From positions 14,443,402-14,507,401 of the forward strand of contig NC_066342.1 of the NCBI RefSeq assembly GCF_022539315.1: DNA of 64,000 bases, read 5' to 3'. Positions 34,643 through 45,882 of this stretch are shown here, in pieces; positions within the stretch are counted from its first letter, which is position 1, and every line of letters begins with the position of its first letter. The notes below the pieces were generated by a model that saw only the letters and a list, made by a program, of their open reading frames with translations, made no database searches and was not told the DNA's origin. This stretch comes from Serinus canaria (taxonomy: Eukaryota > Chordata > Aves > Passeriformes > Fringillidae). The position numbers were made by a program, and so were the translations under genes.

Positions 34643-35633
34643 AAGTTAGCTAACCCAGCGTGGGTGGCGCCTCAGCCTGATACACACGCGCAGGCCAAGG
34701 CATCACATGGGTTTTTCCACCAAAACGCACATACCCTGCAAAAGCAGTTTCAGCTGACGCCAACTGAGGCTCGTGACATTGTTGAGTCATGTGATGACTG
34801 CCACGCACTTGCTCCGCCTTTGCCGGCAGGGGTAAACCCCAGAGGCCTTCAGGCCTTGGAGCTTTGGCAGACCAATGTCACCCAGATTGCCGAGTTTGGC
34901 CGGCTCAAGTATGTGCATGTCACGGTGGACACGTTCTCCTCTGCCATGTGGGCTTCTGCTCACACTGGGGAGAAAGCCCGTGATGTCATTGCCCACTGGA
35001 GGCAGGGCTTTGCTGTTCTGGGCATACCTTCTGCTGTGAAAACCCACAATGGTCCTGCTTACGCATCTCAAAAGGTGCGGCAGTTCCTGCAGTTGTGGGG
35101 TGTCTCACACAAGTTTGGTATCCCTCATTCTCCAACCGGTCAAGCTATTGTAGAACGCGCTCATGGTACGCTGAAGCGGGTTCTTCAAAAACAAAAACGG
35201 GGAATGCAGGGTGAAACCCCGCAGTCGGTTGGCAAAAGCTTTGTGTACAATCAATCATCTCACTATGCTGCAGAACTCAAATAACACTGTCATTTCGAAT
35301 CACCATCTCTCATTGCAGGCTGCGGATGAGGCACTTCAGCCTCGAGCGAAGGTTCGGGTGCGGAATTTAGTCACCAAACAGTGGGAAGGTCCCTATGACC
35401 TTATCGCTTCGGGGCACGGGTATGCTTGTGTATCCACAGATACTGGGGTACGCTGGGTACCATCGAAGTGTGTTCGCCCTGACCTGCGACGGCAAAGACA
35501 GAACCCGTCCGACGGGCAACATGGAAACCGTGACCAACCTGAAAGGCATCAAGTGGGTGAATCATCGGGTGATGACTCAGATGCAGACGACACGGGTGAT
35601 CACTCCAATGATTCCTCCACAAATGGACACTAA
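34643..35633 (+). pseudogene. integrase of the env-less ERV
   Basis: Pol resumes directly after the inner element. The N-terminal zinc domain has two His (SHGFFHQNAH, about 34704) and CDDC (about 34795). The catalytic core has D in VTVDTF (about 34925) and E in AIVERAHG (about 35155). The second catalytic Asp, expected before NGPAY, is His (CAC 35045-35047), which would abolish strand transfer. A frameshift at about 35225 separates the core from the C-terminal DNA-binding domain (KVRVRNLVTKQWEGPYDL, about 35350), which ends with an acidic/Asp-Ser tail at the TAA 35631-35633. No env follows. Confidence 0.88.
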
Positions 35634-35695
35634 ATATTGTTCATACTTCCCTTTGCATATTATTCACCTCCTTTTTTCCCTTTTTTCTTTTTAAA

Positions 35696-35710
35696 CGGAA
35701 AAGGGTGAGA
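35696..35710 (+). other. polypurine tract of the env-less ERV
   Basis: GGAAAAGGGTGAGA lies directly before the 3' LTR (TGTCGCCCTG). This is the start site for plus-strand DNA synthesis. The inner element has the same AAAGGGTGAGA. Confidence 0.9.
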
Positions 35711-36004
35711 TGTCGCCCTGATTTTCTAATATTTTCTAAGCCTTCTGATGTTTACCTCCTTGTGGAGAACTTTCTCACACACTTTCTGTAGATAACACAT
35801 TGTTTTGCATTCCTTTATGGAGGAGGAGAAACCTGATGGACTGGTAGTTTGTCCAGTGGCCTTGGAGAGGTGGCATTGTCACCCTCCAATCCACTGTCAC
35901 TTTTGGAAAACTATAAATATTGGAGTCAGAAAATAAACTTCCTCTTTTGCTCTTCACCTCAGAGCAAAGGTGTGCATCTGATTTTTTCGTGTCTGGTAGC
36001 GACA
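35711..36004 (+). repeat. 3' LTR of the env-less ERV, 294 bp
   Basis: TGTCGCCCTGATTTTC...GTAGCGACA, the same length as the 5' LTR, with 12 transitional differences by eye. It is followed by the TSD copy ggcctg. Confidence 0.95.
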
Positions 36005-37455
36005 GGCCTGGTCTTCCTCTGGGAATCCAATGGAAAAGAAAGCTGCTCCTCTGGGAATCCAGTGAGAAAAGACTGCCTGTGGTGTTTCAAATCTCCGATT
36101 ATATCCAGGTAGGAATGCTTGGCTCCTCTCCCTGGGCAGAGCATCTCACAATGGGGTGATTAATTTTATCAGTCATGCAATGACACTCAATGGCCCATTA
36201 ACAGAAGATATTTCCTGGAGGGAGCATTGGTTGTGGAAGAGATAAAGAAAACTGCTCCACCTGGTTTTAACAGGTGGCCCAGTTAACAGAAGATAACTCC
36301 CCCGCCTGGTTCTAACAGATGGCAATAGTATACACACCCTCAGCCACATCTTGCATTTGCAACCTAAGATAGTCTCCCATAACATCCATAAATTAGATGA
36401 ATGGCCAGTGAGGTAGATAAAGAACTGGCTTAATGGCAGAGCTCAGAGGGTCGTGACCAGCAGAGTAGAACCCAGTTGGAGGCCTGTAGTCAGTGGCGTT
36501 CCCCGTGGATCAATACTGGGTCCAGTCTTATTCAATTTGTTTATCAAGAACCTGGACAAAGTGATAGAATATACCCTCTGCAAGTTTGCTGCTAATTCAA
36601 AATGGAGAGGAGTGGCTGATACACCTGAAGGCTGTGCTGCCATTCATCAAGACCTTGATAGGCTGGAGAGTTGGATGGAGACAAACCTAGTGAGGTTTAA
36701 CAAGGACAAGTGTAGGGTCCTGCATCTGAAGAGGAATAATCTCAATTACCAGTATAGGTTGGGTGCTGACCTACTGGAGATCAGCTCTGTGGAGAAGGAT
36801 GGGGGAGTCTTGGTGGATGACAAATTGACCATGAGCCAGCAGTGTGCCCTTGTGGCCAGAAGGGAAAATGGTATCATGGGGTGCATTGGGAAGAGTGTGG
36901 CCAGCAGGGTGAGGGAGGTGATCCTGCCCCTCTATTGAGCCCTAGTGAGGTCACACCTGGAGTACTGTGTCCAGTTCTGGGTTCCTCAGTACAAGAAAGA
37001 CAAGGAACTACTGGAGAGGGTCCAGCAGAGGCCACAAAGATGATGAGGGGTCTGGAGCATCATTCTTAGGAGAGACTGAAGGACTGGGCCAGTTTAGTCT
37101 AGAGAAGACTGAGAGGGCATCTCATCAATACATATAAATATCTCAAAGGCAGGTGCCAATAGGATTGTGCCAAACTCATTTCTGTGGTTCCCAGTGACAG
37201 GACAAGGAGCAATGGCCATAAACTAAGACAAAAGGAATTCTACCTCAACATGAGGAAGAACTTCTTTCCATTGAGAGTGGCAGAGCACTGGAACAGGCTG
37301 CCCAGGGAGGTCATGGAGTCTCCCTCTCTCAAGACATTCAAAATCCACCCGGATGCATTCCTGTGTAACTTGCTCTAGGTGACCCTGCCTTAGCAGAGGG
37401 GGGTTGGGTGGGATGATCTCCAGAGGTCCCTTTCAACCCTAATTATTCTGTGGTT

Positions 37456-38702
37456 TTTTTCTTTGTTGATATTATTTTTTTTTCAAAATGGTGCTACAGT
37501 GTAACTGATATGTCTGTAGAATTTCAGCTCTGTTCATAAAACTGAAGCAAATAAAAAACCCAGCCACTGCTATAAATATTATTTGATGTTTTAAATGTAC
37601 TTGGCATCTTACTTAATTTTTCAGTGTTATATGCTTTACCTGTGTTGACTCTATTGAGTAAAATGCAGCAAATTAACTTATTCTTCTCCATCAGCAACAC
37701 AATAATGACAAATGATATTTCTAAAGATGATACAAGAGCAGCTCAAATAATTGAACATGTACAGGTATTTTTATGTTCATACTTGAATAGTGAAAAGAAC
37801 CCAAAAGTTACTTGGCTAATTAAGTTTTCGGTTCTTACATCATTACGGCCACAGGGTTAACCATATAATAAAGGAAGGTGAAGGACAGGTAATTCTTCAG
37901 ATTCAGATTTCTATACTGCATGGACTTCTCCAGCTATTCTAAAGATACATTCCTACTTCAATTTCTAGGTCAGTGTGGCTGAAAAATCAATACTATGTAT
38001 AGCCTTTAAAGCACTGATGTTATAACTAACATGAAAATACAGAACCTTCGAAGAGCAGCAACAACTAGTATCATATTATCCAGTGAGGAAACCTCTCCAT
38101 ATTTCTAGCTGTGATTATGACAAATAAAAATCATCTTTAGCCTCATGTAAGAAGTCTGAGCTTTTGGCATAATATTTCTAATTTTAAAAAATCCATTAAC
38201 ATTCAATTATTTAAAAAACATATCCTGTGCACAAAATTTTAATTACGCTATGGAATAAATCTATTGAAAACTCTCATTCTTAGCATGTCCAAGGACAGAG
38301 AAAACACTTGAAAAAGTAGAAATAATAAAATAAAAAAATTTGCTGCCACATTTGCAGAGCATAAGTTCTTTCTTAAAATAATTACCATAGGCTTGGGAAC
38401 ACAGAATAGAAAATCACATTCTTTATTATGTCTCAAAAAATCTCAACCTTAAACACAGAGGAACAGGCAACTCCTCCATGGTGTTGGGCTTTTTGGTTTG
38501 AGTTGGTTTTTTTAAACTGTGAATAAAGAACTATACAGTCTTGTTTTTCATAGCTGCATGATAATTTGCATAGCTTCACAGTAACTGAAAAACTAAGAAT
38601 CATTAAATGTAGAAAAGTTATGGTACTTTGAACATCATTAATAAAATAAAATCAAACTTGATGCTTAACATGTTAAACTATTTCTCTCTTCTACACACTT
38701 AC
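37456..38702. other. FCHO2 intron, unique
   Basis: AT-rich sequence with no recognised repeat. It ends at the donor of the exon at 38703. Confidence 0.6.
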
Positions 38703-38777
38703 CCAAGTTGCGTGTAATTGCTCACTGATTTGGCTAGTTTTGTCATTGATCTTGAATATGCCTCCTCTATTGCAGCC
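38703..38777 (-). CDS. FCHO2: FCHO2 internal exon, F-BAR domain (about residues 43-66)
   Basis: 75 bp. The first base completes a split codon, then [20 protein letters not shown] and YTQL, then two bases of a glycine codon. The acceptor is ctttgacag and the donor is gtaagtgtg, both strong. The [13 protein letters not shown] stretch is the conserved first-helix signature of the FCHO family. The preceding exon, expected to end in …RER, was searched for by eye up to 54.9 kb and not found. It may be in the 47644-48143 gap. Confidence 0.95.
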
Positions 38778-39266
38778 CTGTCAAAGAAAGCAATAAAAAA
38801 CATAACTGAAATTTTGGAGATATTTAAAGAAAAATGAATAGGCACTCTAAAGATGCAAAGCATAGGAATTTTTACTTCAGCTGAAAATTACTCCACTCAA
38901 CAACTATATGCAAAACCACAGAAGTATGTTTAAAAAAAATAATCTAAGAACACTGATAGAAGTTTGCAGGGAACAGAAACAAATAAAACCTAAGGGCTTC
39001 TGCGGGCTTTCACAACCAACAAGAAAACTAAACTCCAAATAAACTACTCCCTTTCCCCCACCCCCTCAGACAATGAAGAGACAACAGGGAGAGATTATAA
39101 GTTAAAATAACAACTTGCTAAAATCACAAATAACAATGGCATCAATATAAAAAAATACATAAAATGAGGGTGCCTTACCGACAAAAAGGAATTTACCACC
39201 AGGAACAAAGAAAAACACTTCCCATGATACTTAAATAGGCCAGGGAGAAACTTTCTAACACAGTTT
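38778..39266. other. FCHO2 intron, unique
   Basis: Nothing recognised beyond intronic AT-rich sequence. Confidence 0.6.
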
Positions 39267-40105
39267 TGAGTATTAGAAGGCAGGCATTCATTATTGCAGT
39301 GCTGGTTACTCGGAGGATCCTCCCCCTAATTAAGTGCTCCAAGCATCAGGTAAACAGAGTTTTTATTATGCACACTGATTACATATTCATTAGCTATCCC
39401 CACTTTCTTGCTTTATATGTATTACTTTATTTTACATTGTCATACCTCTTAGTCCTTATATGGTTCTTTGGAGTCTGTCTTCAATGTCTGGTATCCTTTT
39501 TAGGTGGCTGTTCCTCAACCCCTGCTTTTGAATAAGTGCAATATTGTTGTTTTGCATAACTTCTGTTTGCCTAAGTTACATCCTTTATCTATTTCTCCAA
39601 AGCTATGCTGTTCTGTTCTACTGTCCTTATCACCCAAAGACAGCACCTGACATAATCGCCAAACAAAGGAAAAATGGCAACCAATCCCATCATGGTGGCA
39701 GCTGCAGTGTTGGTTTGTGGCTGTGGCTACAGTTTGGCTCCACTCAGCTCAGCTGGGCTTCATTGTGGCTTGGGCTTCACACAGCTCAGCTGGGCTCCAC
39801 TATGTGCCGCTACCACTCTTTTTTTTCTCAAAGTGGCATCTTGGGCTCACCATCACTGTCCTCCAGCAGCAAACCACAAAAGCCATAGATCAGAGGAATG
39901 GGAAAGGGACTGCCAGTGGCAAAGAGGGGCTAGGTCTGCTGGGCTGTCCCAAATACCTTCTCCCTGGAGAGAACCAGGCAAGATGGCCCTTTTCCAGCAT
40001 CTGGCCTTCAGCCTTTCCTGATGAAACCACACCTCCCAGCAGTGACGTAGGTAGTATCAAATATTAAACACCAAAGCTCCATCCCCTAGCTTTGAAACCA
40101 TAACA
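39267..40105 (-). mobile_element. 3' LTR of a minus-strand ERVL
   Basis: On the minus strand it starts TGTTATGGTTTCAAAG (40105), and the polyadenylation region CATAATAAAAACTC (about 39372) precedes a U5 with GGGGGAGGATCCTCCG (about 39315). It ends ACTCA at 39267. It adjoins ERVL pol sequence on the right. Confidence 0.65.
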
Positions 40106-42298
40106 TTATCCACTGCTTATTCTATACCATCTACATCATGCCCATATTTACACCTTTCAACTATATATATATATACACACATATAATTAGGCACAGGCAC
40201 AGGTATGATTTCAGTAGTCACTGATCATCCCCCCAAGATGTTTGTAGAGTTCATTTAGTCCATGCATGGTATAACTGGAGCAGTCCACATTCATTGTCTA
40301 TGATATTTACAACATGCAGTGGCAGAGTCATACAGAAACCAGAATTACATATGTAATTCAATATTATAGGCTGTTCTCATACAAAGTCAAATCACCCTGA
40401 GGTATACAATGTTTCACTGTCCCTCTGCATTACCCACTAAATGCATCCAGGTCCTTGAGCAAAAACAATCCCATAGATGTGTTTGCCTTTGCTTGAGGCA
40501 GGACTAATCCAAACTGTATTTCCTAACACATTCCTCATATGCACCACAGGGATGTTATCTCCTTCTATGGTATGTAAGGGTTCTATTTGAGACGGGTCAG
40601 CTTGATTGGTAGAGCCTCCAGTGTAAACTATCCAGGTGGCCTTTGCTAAATGTAAATCCTAGTGTTTGAAGGTCCCACCACCCATTGCTTTCAATGTGGT
40701 TTTTAGCAGTCCATTACATTGTCCAATTTTTTCAGAGGCTGGTACATGGTACGGAATGTGATGCATCCACTCAGCGCCATGTTCTTTGGTCCAGGTGTCT
40801 ATGAGGCTATTTTTGAAATGAGTCCCACTGTCAGACTCAATTCTTGCAGGGCTGCCATGTCACCACAGGACTTGCTTTTCAGGGTCCAGGATGGTGTTCT
40901 GGGAAGTGGTGTGAGGCACAGGGTATGTCTCCAGCCATCCAGTGGTTGTTTCCACCACTGTCAGAATAGACCACTTGCCTTGGCAGGTTAGCAGGAGTGT
41001 GATGCAATCAGTCTGCAAGGCCTTCCTATATTTTGACCATCATCCACCATACCACAGGGGCGTTACCTGCTCAGCCTCCTTGATTGCAGCACATGTTTCG
41101 CAGTTATGGATAACCTGGGAGATAGTGTCCATGGTTAAGTCCACCCCTCAAAAATGAGCCCATCTCTATGTTGCAGCTTTTCTCTGATGACCTGGGGTGT
41201 CATGGGCCCATCGAGCCAGAAATGTATCTCCCTTGTGTTGCCAATCAAGATCTACCTGCAATACTTTAATCTTGGCAGCTTTATCTACCTGTCAATTGCT
41301 GAGATGTTCTTCAGTAGCCCAGCATTTAGGTATGTATGCAACTACATGACATATTTTCACAGTTAACTTCTCTACCTGGGCAGTGAGGTCTTGCCAGAAT
41401 TCAGCTGTTCAGACAGGTTTCCCTCTATGCTGCCAATTGGTCTTTTTCCATTCTTCCAGCCACCCCAAAAGAACATTTGCTACCATCCAGGAATCGGCGT
41501 AGAGTGTTAGCCATTTCTCTCTTTCAGCGATATCTAAAAACAGCTGGATGTCTATCTGCTCTGCAACTTTACTTGATCCAACTTGTCCCTCAATAGCTTC
41601 TATGAGTCATCGTGTGGGACTCCATATGGCAGCTTTCCTTTTTCGAAGTATCCTTACAATATATAGCAGGAACTATCAGTGAAGAGAGTATATAGCTTTT
41701 CATTTTTTGGTAGCTGGTTATATGGTGGGGCCTTCTATGCACGTGTCACCTGCTCCTCTTTCTCTTCTGATATGAGTCCAAAATTTTCACCTTCACGCCA
41801 GTTCATGATGATGTCCAAGATCCCTGAGTGCTTGGGATTTCCCATCTGAGCTCAATGAGTAATGAGAGTGATCCACTTGCTCCATGTGGCATTAGTGGAA
41901 TGATGTGGAAGGGACCTTTCCTTTGAACATCCAGCCCAGCACTGGCAGTGAAGGTGCCAGGAGGAGCTGTGCTTTAGTGCCAATCACTTCTGAGGCAGCT
42001 TGAACTCCTTCATAAGCTTTTGGGATCTCCTTTTCAGTTGGGGTGTAGCAGGCCTCAGATCCTTTGTATCCTGGACTCTAGAACCCCAGGGCTCATCCTC
42101 AAGTTTTCCCAGGTACTCTTTGCCAGAGGCTCCAGGAAGGACCATTCTCCCTTGATGTGGTGTAGAGTACATTTTTCACATCTTGTTCTGTCCTGACTGG
42201 CCCAAAGACTGCTGCATGAACAATCTCCTGTTTAATTTGTTCAAAATCTTGTTGTTATTCAGGGTCCAACTTGAAATCATTCTTCTTTCATGTCATAT

Positions 42299-44741
42299 TG
42301 TCCTGGTTTGAAGGACAGCTGTCTGCCTAGGAAGGCGGGAACCTCCCTTAGAATAGGAAATGTGACCCCCTTCCCTCCAAATTATTATAACTTTGAAATT
42401 ATGGGGCTTTCAGGCAAAGATATGGGAAAAGGAATAACAGTTCTTTACTAGTATGTATATGTATAACAAGGCAAAAAAACAACAACAATGGCAGCAACAA
42501 CAAATAAAAGGAAAAAAATTAGAAAACCCAATAAACAGTCTCTTCCCTGCTCTTTAAGCAATTTCCCTTTTAGTGTAGTTATGGTCAGAGCCAGCAGGGG
42601 TGCTGGCAGGCTCCTGGGTGGCAGGGCAGGTGCAATGATTCCCCCACGTCCGCAGGGGGCGCTCCGGTGTGAGCTTGGTGAGCACACAGTATATAGCAGC
42701 TTTACTGAGACAGGAAAGAATGGGAAAAAAACTTGCTTTACAAACCCCCAGGGGAAGTCAATCCCAGTGCCCCAGCAGGACCCTCAGAAGCAGCAAGCTG
42801 GAATGGCAGGAATGAGCAAAATCCCAGGGTGCCAGATGAGATGTATCAGAAACTCTGCAGCTGTAGCTGGAACCATGGGACATCCCAGCAGGCAGGGGGT
42901 GAAGGGCTACAGCATAGCAGAAAAACTGAAGCAATGGTTAAAGAAATGGCAGGGGGCTGGGTGTTATGAACAAGAAAAGGGTTACCCAATTTTTTTTCCA
43001 AAAGTAGAATTACAAGTTTAACCAGTTCTGTCGAGGAGTGCTTTTGTTAGCTGCTTGTCGAATCACCTGTTAAGTATTGGGTTGTTAGCCATCTATAGTT
43101 GAGAATTCACTCTATTGTATCAGCATCACCCTGCTTGTGGCCAGGTGGGAGGATGGCATCCCCCCAGACGATGGAGGGGAGGGAACCAGGAGTTGATATG
43201 CAGATAAGTTTAAAGCCAAAATGCAATGGGGCAAGCCCCTATTCCAAACGCAATTAATAAACCCCTAAACCAGCGAGCCAATATGGAATTCAGAGATCAA
43301 AGTGGTATCTAGACATCAGGGGTGAGGTGAGAAGCCAGCAGAGACTCTGAAAACCTTAATGGCCCCTCACCAGAACTTGAGAAGATGCTGGTTAGAGCCA
43401 GGACCTGAGTCTGCCAACTCAAAATCGGGATCCTGGGGGTGTATACCCCTGCCTGCTCTCATGAGGCTGGACCCCCAGCTCTGTCCCCTGGTGGACAAAG
43501 CTGCATTTGCCTCCTCCTCTGAGTCACTCCAGGGAGCTGTGATGGCGAACCCGCGGATCCGTCGGGCCTCCCAGCCTTGAGCTGATCACTTTTAATAAAG
43601 GCATCAAAAAGGGAGAAATATCTCCTGCCCTGTTTATTTCACTGGGCAGCGGCAGCCCGGCTCCTGAACACGGCAGAGAGTATCCCTTGTCGGGGGGAAA
43701 GGGGCTCATGGATACCGGGGTTTTCCCCTGAGGCACCAGAGCAGATGGTGAAGGGTCCCCCTGTTTGGTGACGTAGGGTGTTAAAGGGCCCAGTGCAACA
43801 GCCGCAGAGCTCCATTCAGGGTAGAAGAAAGGCAGCAGGAGACGGAACCCTGCAGTGGTGAGGAATTCTCCTCACAGTGACTGCAGCCTCTCTCCCTTCC
43901 AAATGCTGAGAGCACAGGAAGAGAGCTAGGAGCTGCACCCAACCCCTTTTCCCAGCCCAATTCTTGCAGTATCTCTGCCCTTCCCAGAGAAACCCCCAGG
44001 TAAAGAGAGGGAATAGCCAGCTGCACCCCTCCCCTGAGCTGTGGCAACTTCTTTTGTCGCTTAAATACCCGGTTGTTATTGTTCCTTAGCAACAAAATGT
44101 GAGAAAATTCCCTGAGAGAAAGAAACAGAAGGAAAAATCAGAAACCCCAACAGTTCTTTACTAGAATATAAGTATACCACAAGGCAAACAAACAACAACA
44201 GCACCAACAACAAAGAAAACAGAAACCCATTAACAGCTGGCTGTCGACTGTCAAGTACTTTCCCCTTTGGTGTAGTTATGACCACAGATGGCAGAGGCAC
44301 TGCTGGCTCTTGGCTGCAGGGGGCGCTGTGGCATGAGCTGTTAAACAGCTCATGCGTCCCAGTTAAACAGCTGCTCTTGCAAGTGGAAGCGCACCCACAG
44401 TAAGTAGAAGACGTGCAGGACGAAAACTGCAGTGGCAGTGAATCCTCTGGGCAGCAACAGTCTGGAAGCAAAACTGCACCTCTCCACTCCAATCTCGAGA
44501 GCGAGAGAGGGAGGAGCTGAACCCAGCCCCCTGACCACCCAGGCAAAATCTAATGGTATCTCTGCACTTCCCAAGAGAAAGCCTTCAAGCTAAGGGGCTG
44601 CAGCCAGCTGCAGCCTTCCCCCAACCTTGGCCAATTCTTTGTTGCATAAGTATTGGTTGTTCCCATCTCTTAGGCAACAAATGGGACAAAATTCACTGAG
44701 AGAAAAAAAAGAAAAAAAATGAAAAAAATTAACCTCCAACA
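42299..44741 (-). mobile_element. composite ERVL-type LTR block inside ERVL pol
   Basis: The minus strand starts TGTTGGAGGTTAATT (44741) and ends CAAACCAGGACA (42299). The LTR 5' half appears twice in tandem: 44741 to about 44154, and again from 44153 to about 43700, where the second copy starts at the TGTT shared with aacagttctttactag. The 3' end is at 42299-42440. A plus-strand LTR (42962 onward) lies in the second copy. The flanks show no clean duplication and part of RT is missing, so deletion or recombination accompanied its history. Confidence 0.65.
42962..43660 (+). mobile_element. LTR nested in the composite block, right end uncertain
   Basis: Starts TGTTATGAACAAGAAAAGGG like the LTR at 63766. 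The poly(A) signal TTTTAATAAAGGC is at about 43589. The right boundary is not resolved (between about 43610 and 43680). Confidence 0.6.
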
Positions 44742-44959
44742 CACATGATAGACAGGGATTACAATCTGACTGTAATCTGGAATATGCATTTCCTTAAAGC
44801 CCAATTATGTCCTTTTTGGTCTTTGAAATACCTGCTCCTGAGGTAATCTATGTCAAGGATACATGGAGTCTCTGGACTAGTCACAAGGGGGTGGTTTTGC
44901 CTCTGTTTCCTGGTCAGGCTTACTTCAGCTTTCAGTACAGTCAGTTGTTGGGATCCCCC

Positions 44960-45294
44960 TGTGTGGATGTGGCAGCCTCGTCAGAGAGGGAGAAAAGTAG
45001 ATAAGTTTTCCCAGAATCGGCCTGAGAGACTTTAGGGAGTTGAAGATAAACAATGATAGCTTATTATTATAAATGACCTGCAGGTGGTGTTTTCCTACTA
45101 TCTGTTTTCTTGTTTTTCTCAAAGATTGTTTATAAGAAGGGTGTCTCGTTAATTAGCCAATCAGGTGAAATGTATTGCCTAAATGACCAATCAAATCTAC
45201 CTGGATTGAAACAGCTTATAAAAAGGAGCAGTTCCAAGTATACAGCGTGTTATGCCAACCAGCCTTCTGATGAGTCATTTACTCAATAGCGACA
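44960..45294 (+). mobile_element. solo LTR, 335 bp, 4-bp TSD cccc, ERV1-like
   Basis: TGTGTGGATGTGG...CAATAGCGACA between cccc at 44956-44959 and 45295-45298. CTTATAAAAAGG (TATA) is at about 45214. The four-base duplication suggests a class I ERV. ERVL pol continues on both sides. Confidence 0.8.
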
Positions 45295-45407
45295 CCCCTG
45301 TCACCCCAGAAATAGAGAGACATTCTGCCCCTACATGTCTAGATGGCATCAGGGTATATTGTGAGCAAGTGTCAGCTAAAGCCTTGTATTCTCATGTGGT
45401 GTGTCTG

Positions 45408-45882
45408 TGTTGGAGGTTAGGATTTTTTCCTTAATTTTTTATTTTTTCCAGGGAATTTTTCTCCCATTTGTTGCCCAAGAGATGGGAATGACAGGTACTT
45501 AAGAGAGGCAAAAGATGTGGCCAAGATGGGGAGGAGGGGCAAAGGGGTGCAGTTTGCTACAGTCTCTTAGCTGGGGGGTTTTCTTTTGGAAAATGCAGAG
45601 ATACCATGAGACTGGGCTGGGGGGCCAGGGGGCTGGGCTTAGTCCACTCTCACTCTCACTCTCACAGGATCAGAAGGGAGACAGGTGTGGATTTGGTGCC
45701 AGACTGCTGCTATCCAAAAGATTCACTGCCACTGTGGAGATTTGTCCTTTATTGCATCTCCTTATCATGGGTGAGCTTCTGCTCACAAGAGGGGTCATTG
45801 AACTGGGACCTTTTCTACACCTGATCTCACTGGGAGGGACCTTCACTATCTGCTCAGGTGCCTCAGGGGAAACCCAGGACCC
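45408..45882 (+). mobile_element. ERVL-type LTR 5' half, inverted relative to 42299-44741
   Basis: TGTTGGAGGTTAGG... is the same family as the minus-strand block on the left but in plus orientation. It is cut at about 45882 by the next LTR. A tctcac repeat lies at about 45648-45666. Confidence 0.75.

Larger units (their letters stand above)
26206..36004 (+). mobile_element. env-less betaretrovirus-like ERV, full length with both LTRs, TSD ggcctg
   Basis: ggcctg at 26200-26205 and 36005-36010 flank a complete provirus. It has a 5' LTR (26206-26499), primer site, gag, dUTPase-protease, RT-RNase H, integrase, PPT and 3' LTR (35711-36004). About 6.7 kb remains after removing the 3.1-kb inner insertion. 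Integrase runs to within about 80 bp of the PPT and there is no env. Frame relations (gag to pro -1, pro to pol -1) are those of betaretroviruses. The coding region has several stops and frameshifts. Solo relatives of its LTR sit at 8835-9129. It would replicate only inside the cell, if it still could. Confidence 0.93.
25840..36371 (-). mobile_element. ERVL-type LTR, second layer, split by a provirus
   Basis: The left part, 25840-26205 (last 6 bases are the provirus TSD), begins TGTCTTGGTTTG on the plus strand and so is the minus-strand 3' end. The right part is 36005-36371. It is flanked by gtctc at 25835-25839 and 36372-36376, a 5-bp ERVL duplication in CR1. The minus-strand end at 36371 reads TATCTT, i.e. 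the terminal TG has decayed to TA. Same family as 3717-4425. Confidence 0.85.
24699..37455 (+). mobile_element. CR1 LINE, outermost layer of a four-level nest
   Basis: CR1 ORF2 sequence runs 24699-25839 and resumes 36372-37455. The left block ends in the RT motif YLDFSKAFDTVS. The right block starts in the same motif region and continues through GVPRGSILGPVLFNLFI (about 36497) to the CR1 3' tail (ggtccctttcaaccctaattattctg, to about 37455). Everything between is later insertion, bounded by a 5-bp gtctc duplication. The ORFs carry frameshifts; the longest clean piece is 36453-36938. Confidence 0.92.
40106..45407 (-). pseudogene. ERVL pol and 3' internal region, minus strand, degraded
   Basis: Read right to left: protease/RT N-terminal part (45407-45295 and 44959-44745), then a jump across LTR sequence (44741-42299), RT connection and RNase H (42298 to about 41400), integrase zinc finger (CETC at about 41097) and integrase core (to about 40440), then non-coding sequence to the 3' LTR. 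About 0.9 kb of core RT expected between 44745 and 42298 is missing. Numerous stops. It is collinear with the plus-strand ERVL at 17086-22540. Confidence 0.75.

Noticed and set aside
40106..41366. Apparent plus-strand frames with hydrophobic stretches at 40719-41366
   Set aside because: They are antisense to ERVL integrase, which reads on the minus strand.
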